Origin: Microbacterium ulmi
Lineage (GTDB): Bacteria; Actinomycetota; Actinomycetes; Actinomycetales; Microbacteriaceae
Length of the DNA stretch: 64,000 nt
Reading direction: 5' to 3'
NCBI RefSeq assembly: GCF_011759705.1
Contig: NZ_JAAOZF010000002.1
Location: forward strand, 186,001-250,000
Under the pieces are notes generated by a model that saw nothing but the letters and a program-made list of their open reading frames with translations, was not told where the DNA came from and did not search any database. This document shows, piece by piece, positions 8,353 to 16,140 of this stretch (positions are counted from its first letter, which is position 1; each line of letters begins with the position of its first letter). The translations under genes were made by a program, and so were the position numbers.

Positions 8353-9333
8353 ATGCCGCCCATGACCGCCCGCGTCGCCGTCCTCCCCGTCGACTCCGCA
8401 CCGCGCGTGCGCACCACGGGGCTCGTCCTGGCCGTCGCGTCCGCGCTCGCATTCTCGTCGAGTGGGCCGCTGGTCAAGCCGCTCCTGGAGGCCGGGTGGT
8501 CGCTCGGAGCGGCGCTGCTCGTCCGCATGGGCGTGTCCGGGCTGCTGCTCTCACCCGCGCTGGTGCTCGCGATGCGCGGCGAGCGGCGGTTCCTGCGGCG
8601 CCGGTGGCGCCTCATCGCCGGGTTCGGGCTGACGGCGGTCGCGGGATGCCAGCTGCTGTTCTTCGCCGCGATGCAGCGGATGCCCGTCGCCGTCGCGCTG
8701 CTCATCCAGTACCTCGCACCCGTCCTCCTCGTCGGTCTCGCATGGATCCGGACACGCCGCGCACCGTCGCGGCTCGTCATCCTGGGCTCGATCGTCGCGA
8801 TGGCCGGACTCGTGCTCGTCGTCGACGTCGCGGGCGCCCGGTTCGACCCTCTGGGCACCCTGTTCGCCCTCGGCGCCGCGATCTGCGTCGGCGCGTACTT
8901 CCTCATCTCCGAGCGCACGGGCGAAGACCTGCCGCCGCTCGCGCTGGCGGCGGGCGGCCTTCTCACGGGAGCCGTGCTCATGGCCGCACTGCTGGCCACC
9001 GGCATCCTTCCGTTCGCCGCACCGGCCGTCGACGTCGTGCTCGCGGGGATGACAGTGCCGTGGTGGATGCCGCTCCTGTGGGTCGCGGGCATCGCGACGA
9101 CGCTCGGGTACGCCCTCGGAGTCGTCGCCGTGCCTCAGATCGGCTCGCGCATCGCGTCGTTCGTGGGATTGTCCGAGGTGCTCTTCGCCCTCGGGTTCGC
9201 GTGGCTCGTGCTCGCGGAGGTGCCTGCGCCGATCCAGTTCGTCGGCGGCGCGCTGATCCTCGTCGGCGTCGTGCTGGTCCGGCTGGCCGCGGACTCCGCG
9301 CCCGCCCGCGTGAAGGCTCTCACCCCGTCCTGA
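8353..9333 (+). CDS. EamA/RhtA-type drug/metabolite transporter
   Basis: A 326-residue inner-membrane protein with ten predicted hydrophobic helices arranged as two EamA repeats. A conserved Q-Y-L-A-P region sits at the fourth helix and LSEVLFA in the second repeat, as in RhtA/YddG-like exporters of amino acids or metabolites. The exported compound is unknown. A second in-frame ATG at 8362 is also possible. No Shine-Dalgarno is visible at either start. The head-to-head CGNR gene is the likely regulator. Confidence 0.85.
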   Translation: MPPMTARVAVLPVDSAPRVRTTGLVLAVASALAFSSSGPLVKPLLEAGWSLGAALLVRMGVSGLLLSPALVLAMRGERRFLRRRWRLIAGFGLTAVAGCQLLFFAAMQRMPVAVALLIQYLAPVLLVGLAWIRTRRAPSRLVILGSIVAMAGLVLVVDVAGARFDPLGTLFALGAAICVGAYFLISERTGEDLPPLALAAGGLLTGAVLMAALLATGILPFAAPAVDVVLAGMTVPWWMPLLWVAGIATTLGYALGVVAVPQIGSRIASFVGLSEVLFALGFAWLVLAEVPAPIQFVGGALILVGVVLVRLAADSAPARVKALTPS

Positions 9334-9370
9334 TCGGGGCTGTCCCCATGTCTTTCGTCCAGCCCGTGGT

Positions 9371-9482
9371 CCCCGCGAGGACTCGCTGCGCTCGTCGGCG
9401 GCTACGCCGCGCCCTGTTCTTCTTGGTCGCGGGGGGTTCCCCGCGAGGACTCGCTGCGCTCGTCGGCGGCTACGCCGCGCCC
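9371..9482. repeat. 44-bp perfect direct repeat (two copies, 68-bp offset)
   Basis: Copies lie at 9371-9414 and 9439-9482 and are identical over 44 bases, beginning CCCCGCGAGGACTCGC and ending ACGCCGCGCCC. Each contains short internal palindromes such as GGCG-gcta-CGCC. The second copy runs into the last four codons and stop of the Lrp gene. It looks like a repetitive extragenic element rather than coding sequence. Confidence 0.85.
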
Positions 9483-9946
9483 CCGCGGGCCAGCTCCATG
9501 AGCGGGGTGACGCGGTAGCCGATGACCTCGCCCATCACGAGCGACGTCTCGGTGCGCTCGACGCCCTCGATCGAGAGGATGCGCGCGTCGGTGTCGAAGA
9601 GGTGCTGCGTGTCGCGGCAGGCGACGCGGACGAGGAGATCGATCTGCCCGCTGAGCCCGTGCACCTGCACGATCTCAGGCACTCGGATGAGCTCCGCCGT
9701 GATGCGCGGGAGCTCGACCTGCCGCACCGTGACGCTGATGAATGCCTCGATCGGAAAGCCCAGAGCAGAGGACGAGATCGCGCGCTCGTAGGAGAGGAAC
9801 ACCCCGGATCGCTCAAGGCGCCCCATGCGCGCCTGGACCGTGTTGCGAGAGAGCCCGAGCTTGTCGGCGAGAGCGACGACGGTGGCGCGCGGGTCGCCGG
9901 CGAGAGCGGCCAGCAGGTCGAGGTCGACGTGATCCAGGGAGGCCAT
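9470..9946 (-). CDS. Lrp/AsnC-family transcriptional regulator
   Basis: A 158-residue protein with an N-terminal winged HTH (residues about 5-60, LADKLGLSRNTVQARMGRLE) and a C-terminal RAM effector domain (VHGLSGQIDLLV). It is divergent from bkdABC, so by analogy with BkdR-type regulators it probably senses a branched-chain amino acid or 2-oxoacid and controls that operon. The last residues (ARGGAA) are encoded inside the 44-bp repeat, so the C-terminus may have been altered by it. TATTCT lies 8 bases before ATG 9946. Confidence 0.87.
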   Translation of the reverse strand: MASLDHVDLDLLAALAGDPRATVVALADKLGLSRNTVQARMGRLERSGVFLSYERAISSSALGFPIEAFISVTVRQVELPRITAELIRVPEIVQVHGLSGQIDLLVRVACRDTQHLFDTDARILSIEGVERTETSLVMGEVIGYRVTPLMELARGGAA

Positions 9947-9954
9947 AGTGCGAA

Positions 9955-9960
9955 AGAATA
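9955..9960 (-). promoter_or_regulatory. -10 element for the Lrp gene
   Basis: TATTCT on the minus strand, 8 bases before the ATG; leaderless. Confidence 0.5.
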
Positions 9961-9992
9961 GCAGGTCTGATCGCGCTCTTCTTACGCAACAT

Positions 9993-10019
9993 GCTCAAGG
10001 GATCCTGGCATGCTTGAGC
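9993..10019. promoter_or_regulatory. Candidate Lrp-type operator between the Lrp gene and bkdA
   Basis: Inverted repeat GCTCAAG (9993-9999) and CTTGAGC (10013-10019), 7-bp perfect arms with a 13-base spacer, in the 174-base divergent gap. Position and symmetry suit a dimeric regulator; binding by the adjacent Lrp protein is inferred. Confidence 0.5.
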
Positions 10020-10120
10020 TAGGTGTCAGACGGACGTAGTGTCGGCGTCGTCGGCGACGATGCCGGCGATCCACGATGATCTGCCTCACGAGGGCGGCTC
10101 TCACGAGGAGAGACGCGACG

Positions 10121-11251
10121 ATGCACACCCTGACACCCCTGGCCGATCCCGCGACCGACGTCGACGACGTCGCGCGGCTCATCTCCGCGGAGGGCGAGCG
10201 CCTCGCGGACCCCGACCTCGACCCCTGGGTCGCCGACGTCGACGCGGAGGCGATGCGTGGCCTCTACCGTGACATGACCCTCGTCCGCAGGATAGACGCG
10301 GAGGGCATCGCACTGCAGCGCCAGGGCCAGCTCGGGCTCTGGGCGCCGTGTCAGGGGCAGGAGGGCGTGCAGGTCGGCACCGCCCGCGCGTTCCGCCGCG
10401 ACGACTTCGTCTTCCCCAGCTATCGCGAGATCGGCGTCAACTTCGTCCGCGGCGCCGTGCCGGAGGACTTCGTGATCGCGTGGCGCGGTGAAGAGCACTC
10501 CACCTTCGATCCGTACGCCATCAACACCGCGACACCCCAGATCATCATCGGCGCGCAGGCGCTGCACGCCGTGGGGTACGCCATGGGCATCCAGCGCGAC
10601 GGCGCCGACCAGGTCGCCGCCGCCTACTTCGGCGACGGCGCGTCGAGCCAGGGCGACGTCAACGAGGCGATGGTGTTCGCCTCCTCCTTCCGCGCCCCCG
10701 TCGTGTTCGTGTGCACGAACAACCAGTACGCGATCTCGGAGCCGGTGAGCGTCCAGGCGAGATTCCCCATTGCGGGACGTGCGCCGGGATTCGGCATCCC
10801 GAGCATGCGCGTCGACGGCAACGACGTCCTCGCGTGCCTCGCGGCCGCGCGCTGGGCCGTCGACCACGCACGGAGGGGAGAAGGGCCGGCGTTCATCGAG
10901 GCGGTGACCTACCGCATGGGCCCGCACACGACGTCGGACGACCCCACGCGCTACCGGGACAAGGAGGAGGTCGAGCGGTGGCGCAGGCGAGACCCGATCG
11001 TGCGGATCGAGGCCCTGCTGCGGAGTCGGGGAGAGTTCGACGACGCGTTCGCGGCCGCCGTCGCGCAGGACGCCGACGCCCTCGGCACCGCCGTCCGCGA
11101 AGCGACGCTCGGCGCGCGGACGCGCGAGCCCCTCACGGTGCTCGACAACGTGTACGCCGACCCGCACTCGGGGCTCGACGAGCAGCGCGAGCACTTCGCC
11201 GCGTATCTCGCGAGCTTCCAGGAGGCCGCCGAAGGGGAGACGGGGCGATGA
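10121..11251 (+). CDS. bkdA: Branched-chain 2-oxoacid (or pyruvate) dehydrogenase E1 alpha subunit
   Basis: A 376-residue thiamine-diphosphate enzyme subunit. The ThDP motif begins GDGASSQGDVNEAM and ends NNQYAIS. It decarboxylates 2-oxoacids from leucine, isoleucine and valine and passes the acyl group to the E2 lipoyl arm. The linked Lrp regulator and the downstream leucine-catabolic genes favour branched-chain substrates over pyruvate. ATG 10121 has GAGGAG at 10105-10110; earlier in-frame starts lack conservation. Overlaps the next gene by ATGA. Confidence 0.88.
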   Translation: MHTLTPLADPATDVDDVARLISAEGERLADPDLDPWVADVDAEAMRGLYRDMTLVRRIDAEGIALQRQGQLGLWAPCQGQEGVQVGTARAFRRDDFVFPSYREIGVNFVRGAVPEDFVIAWRGEEHSTFDPYAINTATPQIIIGAQALHAVGYAMGIQRDGADQVAAAYFGDGASSQGDVNEAMVFASSFRAPVVFVCTNNQYAISEPVSVQARFPIAGRAPGFGIPSMRVDGNDVLACLAAARWAVDHARRGEGPAFIEAVTYRMGPHTTSDDPTRYRDKEEVERWRRRDPIVRIEALLRSRGEFDDAFAAAVAQDADALGTAVREATLGARTREPLTVLDNVYADPHSGLDEQREHFAAYLASFQEAAEGETGR

Positions 11252-12258
11252 CCGAGCTCACGATGGCGAAGGCGATCAATCACGGTCTGCGCAGGGCGAT
11301 GGCCGACGATCCCAAGGTCCTCGTCATGGGCGAGGACATCGGGCGGCTGGGTGGCGTGTTCCGCATCACCGACGGCCTCCTCGACGAGTTCGGGGCGCAG
11401 CGCGTGATCGACACGCCGCTCGCCGAGGCAGGGATCATGGGCACGGCCGTCGGCCTCGCGTTCCGCGGGTACCGTCCGGTCGTGGAGATCCAGTTCGACG
11501 GCTTCGTGTACCCGGCGTTCGACCAGATCGTCTGCCAGGTCGCGAAGCTGCACTACCGGACGAACGGGAACGTGCGGATGCCGATCACGATCCGCATCCC
11601 CTGGGCCGGCGGCGTCGGCGCGGCCGAGCACCACTCCGAGTCGCCCGAGGCGTACTTCGTGCACACATCGGGCCTGCGGGTCGTCGCCGTGTCGAATCCG
11701 CAGGACGCGTACACGATGCTCCGGCAGGCGATCGCGAGCGACGACCCCGTCGTCTTCTTCGAGCCGAAGCGGCTCTATCACGTCAAGGGCGACGTCGACC
11801 TCGACGCACACCTCGCGGACGCCGCTCCCATGGGTCTTGCGCGGGTCGCGCGCGAGGGCTCCGACGTCACGCTTCTGACGTACGGCGCACAGGTCGCGAC
11901 GGCGATGGATGCCGCGACCGCCGCCGAAGACGAAGGCGTCTCCATCGAGGTCATCGACCTGCGATCGCTGTCGCCCGTCGACTACGGCACGGTCACGGCA
12001 TCCGTCCGCAAGACGGGCCGCGTCGTCGTGACGCACGAGGCGGCGCGCGAGGCGGGCGTGGGCGCAGAGCTCGTCGCGAGCGTCACGGAGAAGTGCTTCC
12101 ACTACCTCGAAGCCCCGCCCGCGCGCGTCACGGGGTACGACATCCCCTATCCGCCGGCGAAGCTCGAGAAGCATCATCTGCCCGACCTCGACCGCATCCT
12201 CGACGCCGTCGATCGCGTCATGGATCGGCCGAACAGCCTCTCGGGGGTGAGCTCGTGA
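11248..12258 (+). CDS. bkdB: Branched-chain 2-oxoacid dehydrogenase E1 beta subunit
   Basis: A 336-residue transketolase-like beta subunit. Characteristic segments are VMGEDIG, DTPLAEAGIMG, QFDGFVYPAFDQ and a C-terminal transketolase domain with LRSLSPVDY and THEA. With the alpha subunit it forms the E1 tetramer. The ATG overlaps the bkdA stop by four bases, indicating translational coupling. Full length. Confidence 0.9.
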   Translation: MTELTMAKAINHGLRRAMADDPKVLVMGEDIGRLGGVFRITDGLLDEFGAQRVIDTPLAEAGIMGTAVGLAFRGYRPVVEIQFDGFVYPAFDQIVCQVAKLHYRTNGNVRMPITIRIPWAGGVGAAEHHSESPEAYFVHTSGLRVVAVSNPQDAYTMLRQAIASDDPVVFFEPKRLYHVKGDVDLDAHLADAAPMGLARVAREGSDVTLLTYGAQVATAMDAATAAEDEGVSIEVIDLRSLSPVDYGTVTASVRKTGRVVVTHEAAREAGVGAELVASVTEKCFHYLEAPPARVTGYDIPYPPAKLEKHHLPDLDRILDAVDRVMDRPNSLSGVSS

Positions 12259-13622
12259 TCGAGGAGTTCCGCCTTCCCGACCTCGGCGAAGGCCTGCCCG
12301 AGGCCGAGCTCGTGCAGTGGCTCGTGGAGGAGGGCGACACCGTGGCCCTCAACCAGACGATCGCCGAGGTCGAGACCGCGAAGGCCGTCGTCGAGCTGCC
12401 GTCCCCGCACGCCGGGGTCGTGGCGAGGCTGCACGCGCAGGCGGGCGACGTCGTCGCCGTCGGATCGGCGCTCATCTCGTTCGACGTGCCGGTCGGTGCC
12501 GGAGAAGCCGCGCAGCCCGGCGCCGAGCGCGCGGGCGCGGCATCCTCCTCGGAGGAGAAGAGCCCGCCGAATCTCGTCGGGTACGGTGCGGCCCCGCGTG
12601 GAGCGGGGCGTCCGCAGCGTCGCGCGCGAGCGTCCGCTCCCGCTCGCGACGGGCGCACCGACACGGCCGTGCTGGAGGCGGCACCGCACGACGTCGTCCG
12701 ACGGCTCGACCTCGCCGACCCGCCGCACGAGCGCCCGCGGTCGACGCCACCCGTGCGCAAGCTCGCGAAGGAGCTCGGCGTGGAACTCTCCCTCGTCGAG
12801 GGAACGGGCGCGTCGGGGCTCATCACACGCGCAGACGTGCAGGCGTTCGCCGAGCGGTTGGGGGCGCCCGCGCGCGCCGTGCCGGCGGCGCCTGCATCCC
12901 CGCGCGTGCTCGAGCCCCGCGAGCGCACGACGCGCACCCCGATCCGGGGCGTTCGCAACGCCACGGCGGAGGCGATGGTGCGCAGCGCCTTCACCGCACC
13001 GCACGTCTCGACGTTCCTGACGGTCGACGTGACCGCGACGACGGAGCTCATCGCCTCGCTCAAGGCCGATCGGGCACTTCACGGGCACCGGATCGGCATC
13101 CTCGCGATCGCGGCGAAGGCCGCGTGCCTCGCCCTGTCTCGCACGCCGAGCCTCAATGCGAAGTGGGATGCCGAGAGCGCCGAGATCGTCGAGCACCACT
13201 ACGTCGACCTCGGCATCGCCGCGGCGACGCCGCGCGGCCTCGTCGTGCCCGTCATCCGCGATGCCGACGCGCTCACGCTGCCCGGGCTCGCAGACGCGAT
13301 CGGCGCGCTCGCCGAGACGGCGCGATCGGGCAGGACCCCGCCTGCCGACATGATGGGCGGGACGTTCTCGATCACGAACGTCGGCGTCTTCGGCGTCGAC
13401 GCGGGAACCCCGATCATCAACCCGGGCGAGGCAGGCATCCTCGCGCTCGGCGCCGTCCGCAGGCAGCCGTGGGAGCACAAGGGCGAGATCGCGCTGCGCG
13501 ACGTGCTGACATTGAGCCTGTCGTTCGATCACCGCCTCGTCGACGGCGAGCAGGGCGCGCGGTTCCTCACCGACGTCGGCGGCATCCTCGCGGAGCCCGG
13601 TCGGGCGATGCTCCTGCGCTGA
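12255..13622 (+). CDS. bkdC: Dihydrolipoamide acyltransferase E2 of the branched-chain 2-oxoacid dehydrogenase
   Basis: A 455-residue modular E2. One lipoyl domain (residues 1-80) has the lipoylated Lys43 in VETAKA. A long Ala/Pro/Arg-rich linker follows, then a peripheral subunit-binding domain near 165-205 (PPVRKLAKELGV), and a catalytic CoA-acyltransferase domain ending in SFDHRLVDG. The GTG start overlaps the bkdB stop (GTGA). No E3 gene is in the window, so lipoamide dehydrogenase must be supplied from elsewhere. Confidence 0.9.
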   Translation: MIEEFRLPDLGEGLPEAELVQWLVEEGDTVALNQTIAEVETAKAVVELPSPHAGVVARLHAQAGDVVAVGSALISFDVPVGAGEAAQPGAERAGAASSSEEKSPPNLVGYGAAPRGAGRPQRRARASAPARDGRTDTAVLEAAPHDVVRRLDLADPPHERPRSTPPVRKLAKELGVELSLVEGTGASGLITRADVQAFAERLGAPARAVPAAPASPRVLEPRERTTRTPIRGVRNATAEAMVRSAFTAPHVSTFLTVDVTATTELIASLKADRALHGHRIGILAIAAKAACLALSRTPSLNAKWDAESAEIVEHHYVDLGIAAATPRGLVVPVIRDADALTLPGLADAIGALAETARSGRTPPADMMGGTFSITNVGVFGVDAGTPIINPGEAGILALGAVRRQPWEHKGEIALRDVLTLSLSFDHRLVDGEQGARFLTDVGGILAEPGRAMLLR

Positions 13623-13623
13623 G

Positions 13624-13648
13624 GCGGCCGTCGCAGCGTCACGGCCGC
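13624..13648. terminator. Bidirectional terminator between bkdC and the phospholipase gene
   Basis: Perfect 8-bp arms GCGGCCGT (13624-13631) and ACGGCCGC (13641-13648) with a 9-base loop, directly at the ends of the two convergent genes. There is no T-tract. Confidence 0.55.
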
Positions 13649-15411
13649 TTCGGATAGAACAGTCCGAGCCCGTGCGCCCTGAGCACGCGGTATGCGTCGG
13701 CGTACGTCCTCGGGTCAGGCTCGCCCGGACGGCCGTACTTCGCGATCAGGAGGCCCAGCAGGCCCCGAGCCGGGGGACTGAGCGGCTTGTCCTTGTGCGG
13801 GCCGTTCTCGAGATCGGCGAGCTCGTCCTCGTCCGTGTTCGGGGGCACCCACATCGGGTGCACGATCGGCCACGTGCCGGGCTCGCGCGGCGCGTCGAGA
13901 TTGACGACGGAGAACAGGTCACGCGCCGAGGCGTCGCGGCGGGTGAGGGGCTGGAGCCCGTGCAGGCGCGACAGCGTCGCGATGACGGCGCCGTGGTGGA
14001 GCTCGTCGTGGATGATCGTGCCGGCGCGCGTGTAGGCGGACACGGCGATCGCCGGCACGCGCACGCCGAGCCGGTCGAACCGGAAGCCCATCTCGCCCGG
14101 CTCGGCATCCTGAGCCTCCGGCGGCACCGCCGCGGGCGGAGGCACGTGGTCGTACGTGCCTCCGTGCTCGTCGAACGTGATGAGCAGGAGCGTGTTGCTC
14201 GCATTCGAGCCCGTCGTGTCGGCGCTCGTGCGGATCGCGTCGTACACGTCGGCGACGAGCTTCTCTCCGGCCCGCACGTCCGACACGGCGGAATCGAGCA
14301 TGAGCTCGCCGCCCACCTCGCTCGCCTGGAACACGCCGAAGGGCGGGTGGAAGTCGTTGTGGTCGTAGATCATGCGCGGCTCGATGAAGGCGTAGGCGGG
14401 CAGAGCGCCGTTCCTCGCGTCGGCGTAGAAGTCGCTCATGTGCACGAAGTGGTCGGTGCGCCAGTACTTCTCGAGCGCGGGCGCGTGGAGCACGCCCGTG
14501 AGGGAGACGAGCTGGCGTTCGTCGAAGTACACCTTCCACGACAGCCCTGCTTCCTCCAGGCGATCGAAGAGCGTCGGGGCCGCAGGCGCGTCGAGCCACT
14601 TGCGGTAGCCGCGGCCGCCGAGGTTCGTCACGAAGCCGTGCGACGTCGAGGCGTGGAAGAACGACCTGTTGCAGTAGGTCTGCGACGGCACGGCGCAGAA
14701 CCATGCGTCGAACACCGCGAACTCCCGCGCGAGCGTGGAGAGCACGGGAAGCTGCTCGGGCGAGAACCCGCCCATGATCTGCCCCACCTCCGCGTCGCCC
14801 GGAGCCCGCCCGTCCTCGAGCCTGCGGTAGTTGCTGCGGTAGTCCTGCAGGAATCCGCCCATCGTGGCCGCGGCGCCGGCCGGCGGTGCATTGAACGGCG
14901 TTCGCAGGGCGTCGAGCGCAGCCGACGCGTTGGAGGGCGGGTCGACGGTCTCGAACAGCTGAGTGTTGACGAACGGGTACTCCTCGCCGGGGTCGGGATC
15001 CGGGCTGCCCATGACCGCGTCGGTGGCTCCCGTGTAGACGTGTGCCGCGACCGTGAGTCCCGTGTCGTCGGTGTTCGCGTAGTCGCCGAAGGCGAGCCCG
15101 TCGAAGGACTCGCCCGTGGGAAGCGTCTGCGGCGTGTACAGCCAGCCGAGCAGATTGTCGAAGGAGCGGTTCTCGCCCATGAGCACGACGACGTGGTCGA
15201 ACCCAGGTTCAATGCGTGCGGGCAGCGCCGGCAGGTCCGAGGTGCCCTCCCGGTATCCGACCGTGTGTCCGATGGATGCGCCCGCCGCGGCCCCCACGGC
15301 TCCGCCCGCGACGAAGCCTGCCGCCGTGAGTCCGCCGAGCTTGAGGAAGTCGCGCCGTGACGTCGGCTCGTCGGCACGCTCCTGGTCGCCGCTCGGTCGC
15401 TTGGTCGTCAT
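13639..15411 (-). CDS. Tat-exported phosphoesterase (phospholipase C / acid phosphatase family)
   Basis: A 590-residue secreted protein. The Tat signal SRRDFLK is at residues 18-24, followed by a Gly/Ala-rich hydrophobic core. The phosphoesterase domain (PF04185 type) has GENRSFDNLLG, EPRMIYDHND and ITFDEHGGTYDH, covering the metal-binding and nucleophile positions known from bacterial phospholipases C and AcpA. The likely role is extracytoplasmic phosphate release from phospholipids. ATG 15411 is fixed by TAGCCT 8 bases upstream. It lies just behind the TetR gene on the same strand. Confidence 0.85.
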   Translation of the reverse strand: MTTKRPSGDQERADEPTSRRDFLKLGGLTAAGFVAGGAVGAAAGASIGHTVGYREGTSDLPALPARIEPGFDHVVVLMGENRSFDNLLGWLYTPQTLPTGESFDGLAFGDYANTDDTGLTVAAHVYTGATDAVMGSPDPDPGEEYPFVNTQLFETVDPPSNASAALDALRTPFNAPPAGAAATMGGFLQDYRSNYRRLEDGRAPGDAEVGQIMGGFSPEQLPVLSTLAREFAVFDAWFCAVPSQTYCNRSFFHASTSHGFVTNLGGRGYRKWLDAPAAPTLFDRLEEAGLSWKVYFDERQLVSLTGVLHAPALEKYWRTDHFVHMSDFYADARNGALPAYAFIEPRMIYDHNDFHPPFGVFQASEVGGELMLDSAVSDVRAGEKLVADVYDAIRTSADTTGSNASNTLLLITFDEHGGTYDHVPPPAAVPPEAQDAEPGEMGFRFDRLGVRVPAIAVSAYTRAGTIIHDELHHGAVIATLSRLHGLQPLTRRDASARDLFSVVNLDAPREPGTWPIVHPMWVPPNTDEDELADLENGPHKDKPLSPPARGLLGLLIAKYGRPGEPDPRTYADAYRVLRAHGLGLFYPKRP

Positions 15412-15419
15412 GCTCGACC

Positions 15420-15425
15420 AGGCTA
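15420..15425 (-). promoter_or_regulatory. -10 element for the phospholipase gene
   Basis: TAGCCT on the minus strand, 8 bases before ATG 15411. It suggests transcription independent of the tetR gene that ends at 15438. Confidence 0.45.
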
Positions 15426-15437
15426 GCGATCCAGGGG

Positions 15438-16034
15438 TCAGGCCGTCAGTGCCGCGAGCGCCATCGACTCCAGGATGCCGCGCACGGCATCGTCGTCCGG
15501 GGCCCCCCGCAGGCCTCGCACGCTGTGCGGCGTCGAGTTGATGAGGCCGAAGCACGCGGACGCGCGGACCCGGAGGTCGCTGTCGGCCCGGCCGGGGTGG
15601 AGGCGCGAGAGGGCCGCCACCCAGAGCTCGGAGTACTCGCGCTGCAGGCGTCGCACGTCGTGGCGGTCCCGCTCGCCGAGACTCGCGAGATCGCGGTCCT
15701 GCACGCGGATGACGTCGGCGTCGGCGAGCGCGAAGTCCACGTGGAAGCGGACGAGGCCCTGCAGGGTCTGCAGGGACGCGGCATCCTGTGACACGACATC
15801 GCGGCCGCCGGCGAGAAGGCGCTCGCTGACCCCGACGAGGATCTCGCCGAGGAGCGCCTGCTTGTTCGCGAAATGCCGGTACACGGCGGGGCCCGACACG
15901 CCCACGGCGGCGCCGAGCTCTTCCAGGCTCACACCGCTGAACCCGCGTTCGGCGAACAGGCGGGCGGCCTCGCGCAGGAGGGCGGAGTGACGATCCGCCT
16001 TGGCTCGCGTGCGCTCCGTGACACCGCTTGTCAT
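15438..16034 (-). CDS. TetR-family regulator of the acyl-CoA catabolic operon
   Basis: A 198-residue regulator with an N-terminal TetR HTH (FAERGFSGVSLEELGAAVGV then VYRHFANK, residues about 25-65) and a ligand-binding C-terminal domain. It is divergent from accD-accA-fadE-maoC-citE, matching the place of Rv2506 beside the M. tuberculosis leucine-degradation locus. Two similar palindromes lie in the 106-base gap. It probably represses both itself and the operon until an acyl-CoA effector binds. Confidence 0.88.
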   Translation of the reverse strand: MTSGVTERTRAKADRHSALLREAARLFAERGFSGVSLEELGAAVGVSGPAVYRHFANKQALLGEILVGVSERLLAGGRDVVSQDAASLQTLQGLVRFHVDFALADADVIRVQDRDLASLGERDRHDVRRLQREYSELWVAALSRLHPGRADSDLRVRASACFGLINSTPHSVRGLRGAPDDDAVRGILESMALAALTA

Positions 16035-16038
16035 GTCA

Positions 16039-16054
16039 GTTAATCCTCGCTAAC
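16039..16054. promoter_or_regulatory. Second, weaker TetR operator candidate
   Basis: GTTA-8-TAAC, the same 16-bp frame as the strong palindrome at 16066-16081. It lies 5 bases upstream of the tetR start codon, suited to autoregulation. Confidence 0.5.
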
Positions 16055-16064
16055 CTGAGATCTC

Positions 16065-16082
16065 GGTTAGTGAACACTAACC
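16065..16082. promoter_or_regulatory. TetR operator candidate in the tetR-accD gap
   Basis: GGTTAGTG-AA-CACTAACC, perfect 8-bp arms around two bases, 58 bases upstream of accD. Length and symmetry are typical of TetR-family operators. Confidence 0.7.
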
Positions 16083-16140
16083 AGTGCGCTCGCGCGGGGA
16101 CAACCCGGCGTGATGCGATCGTGACGTCGAGGGAGATGAC

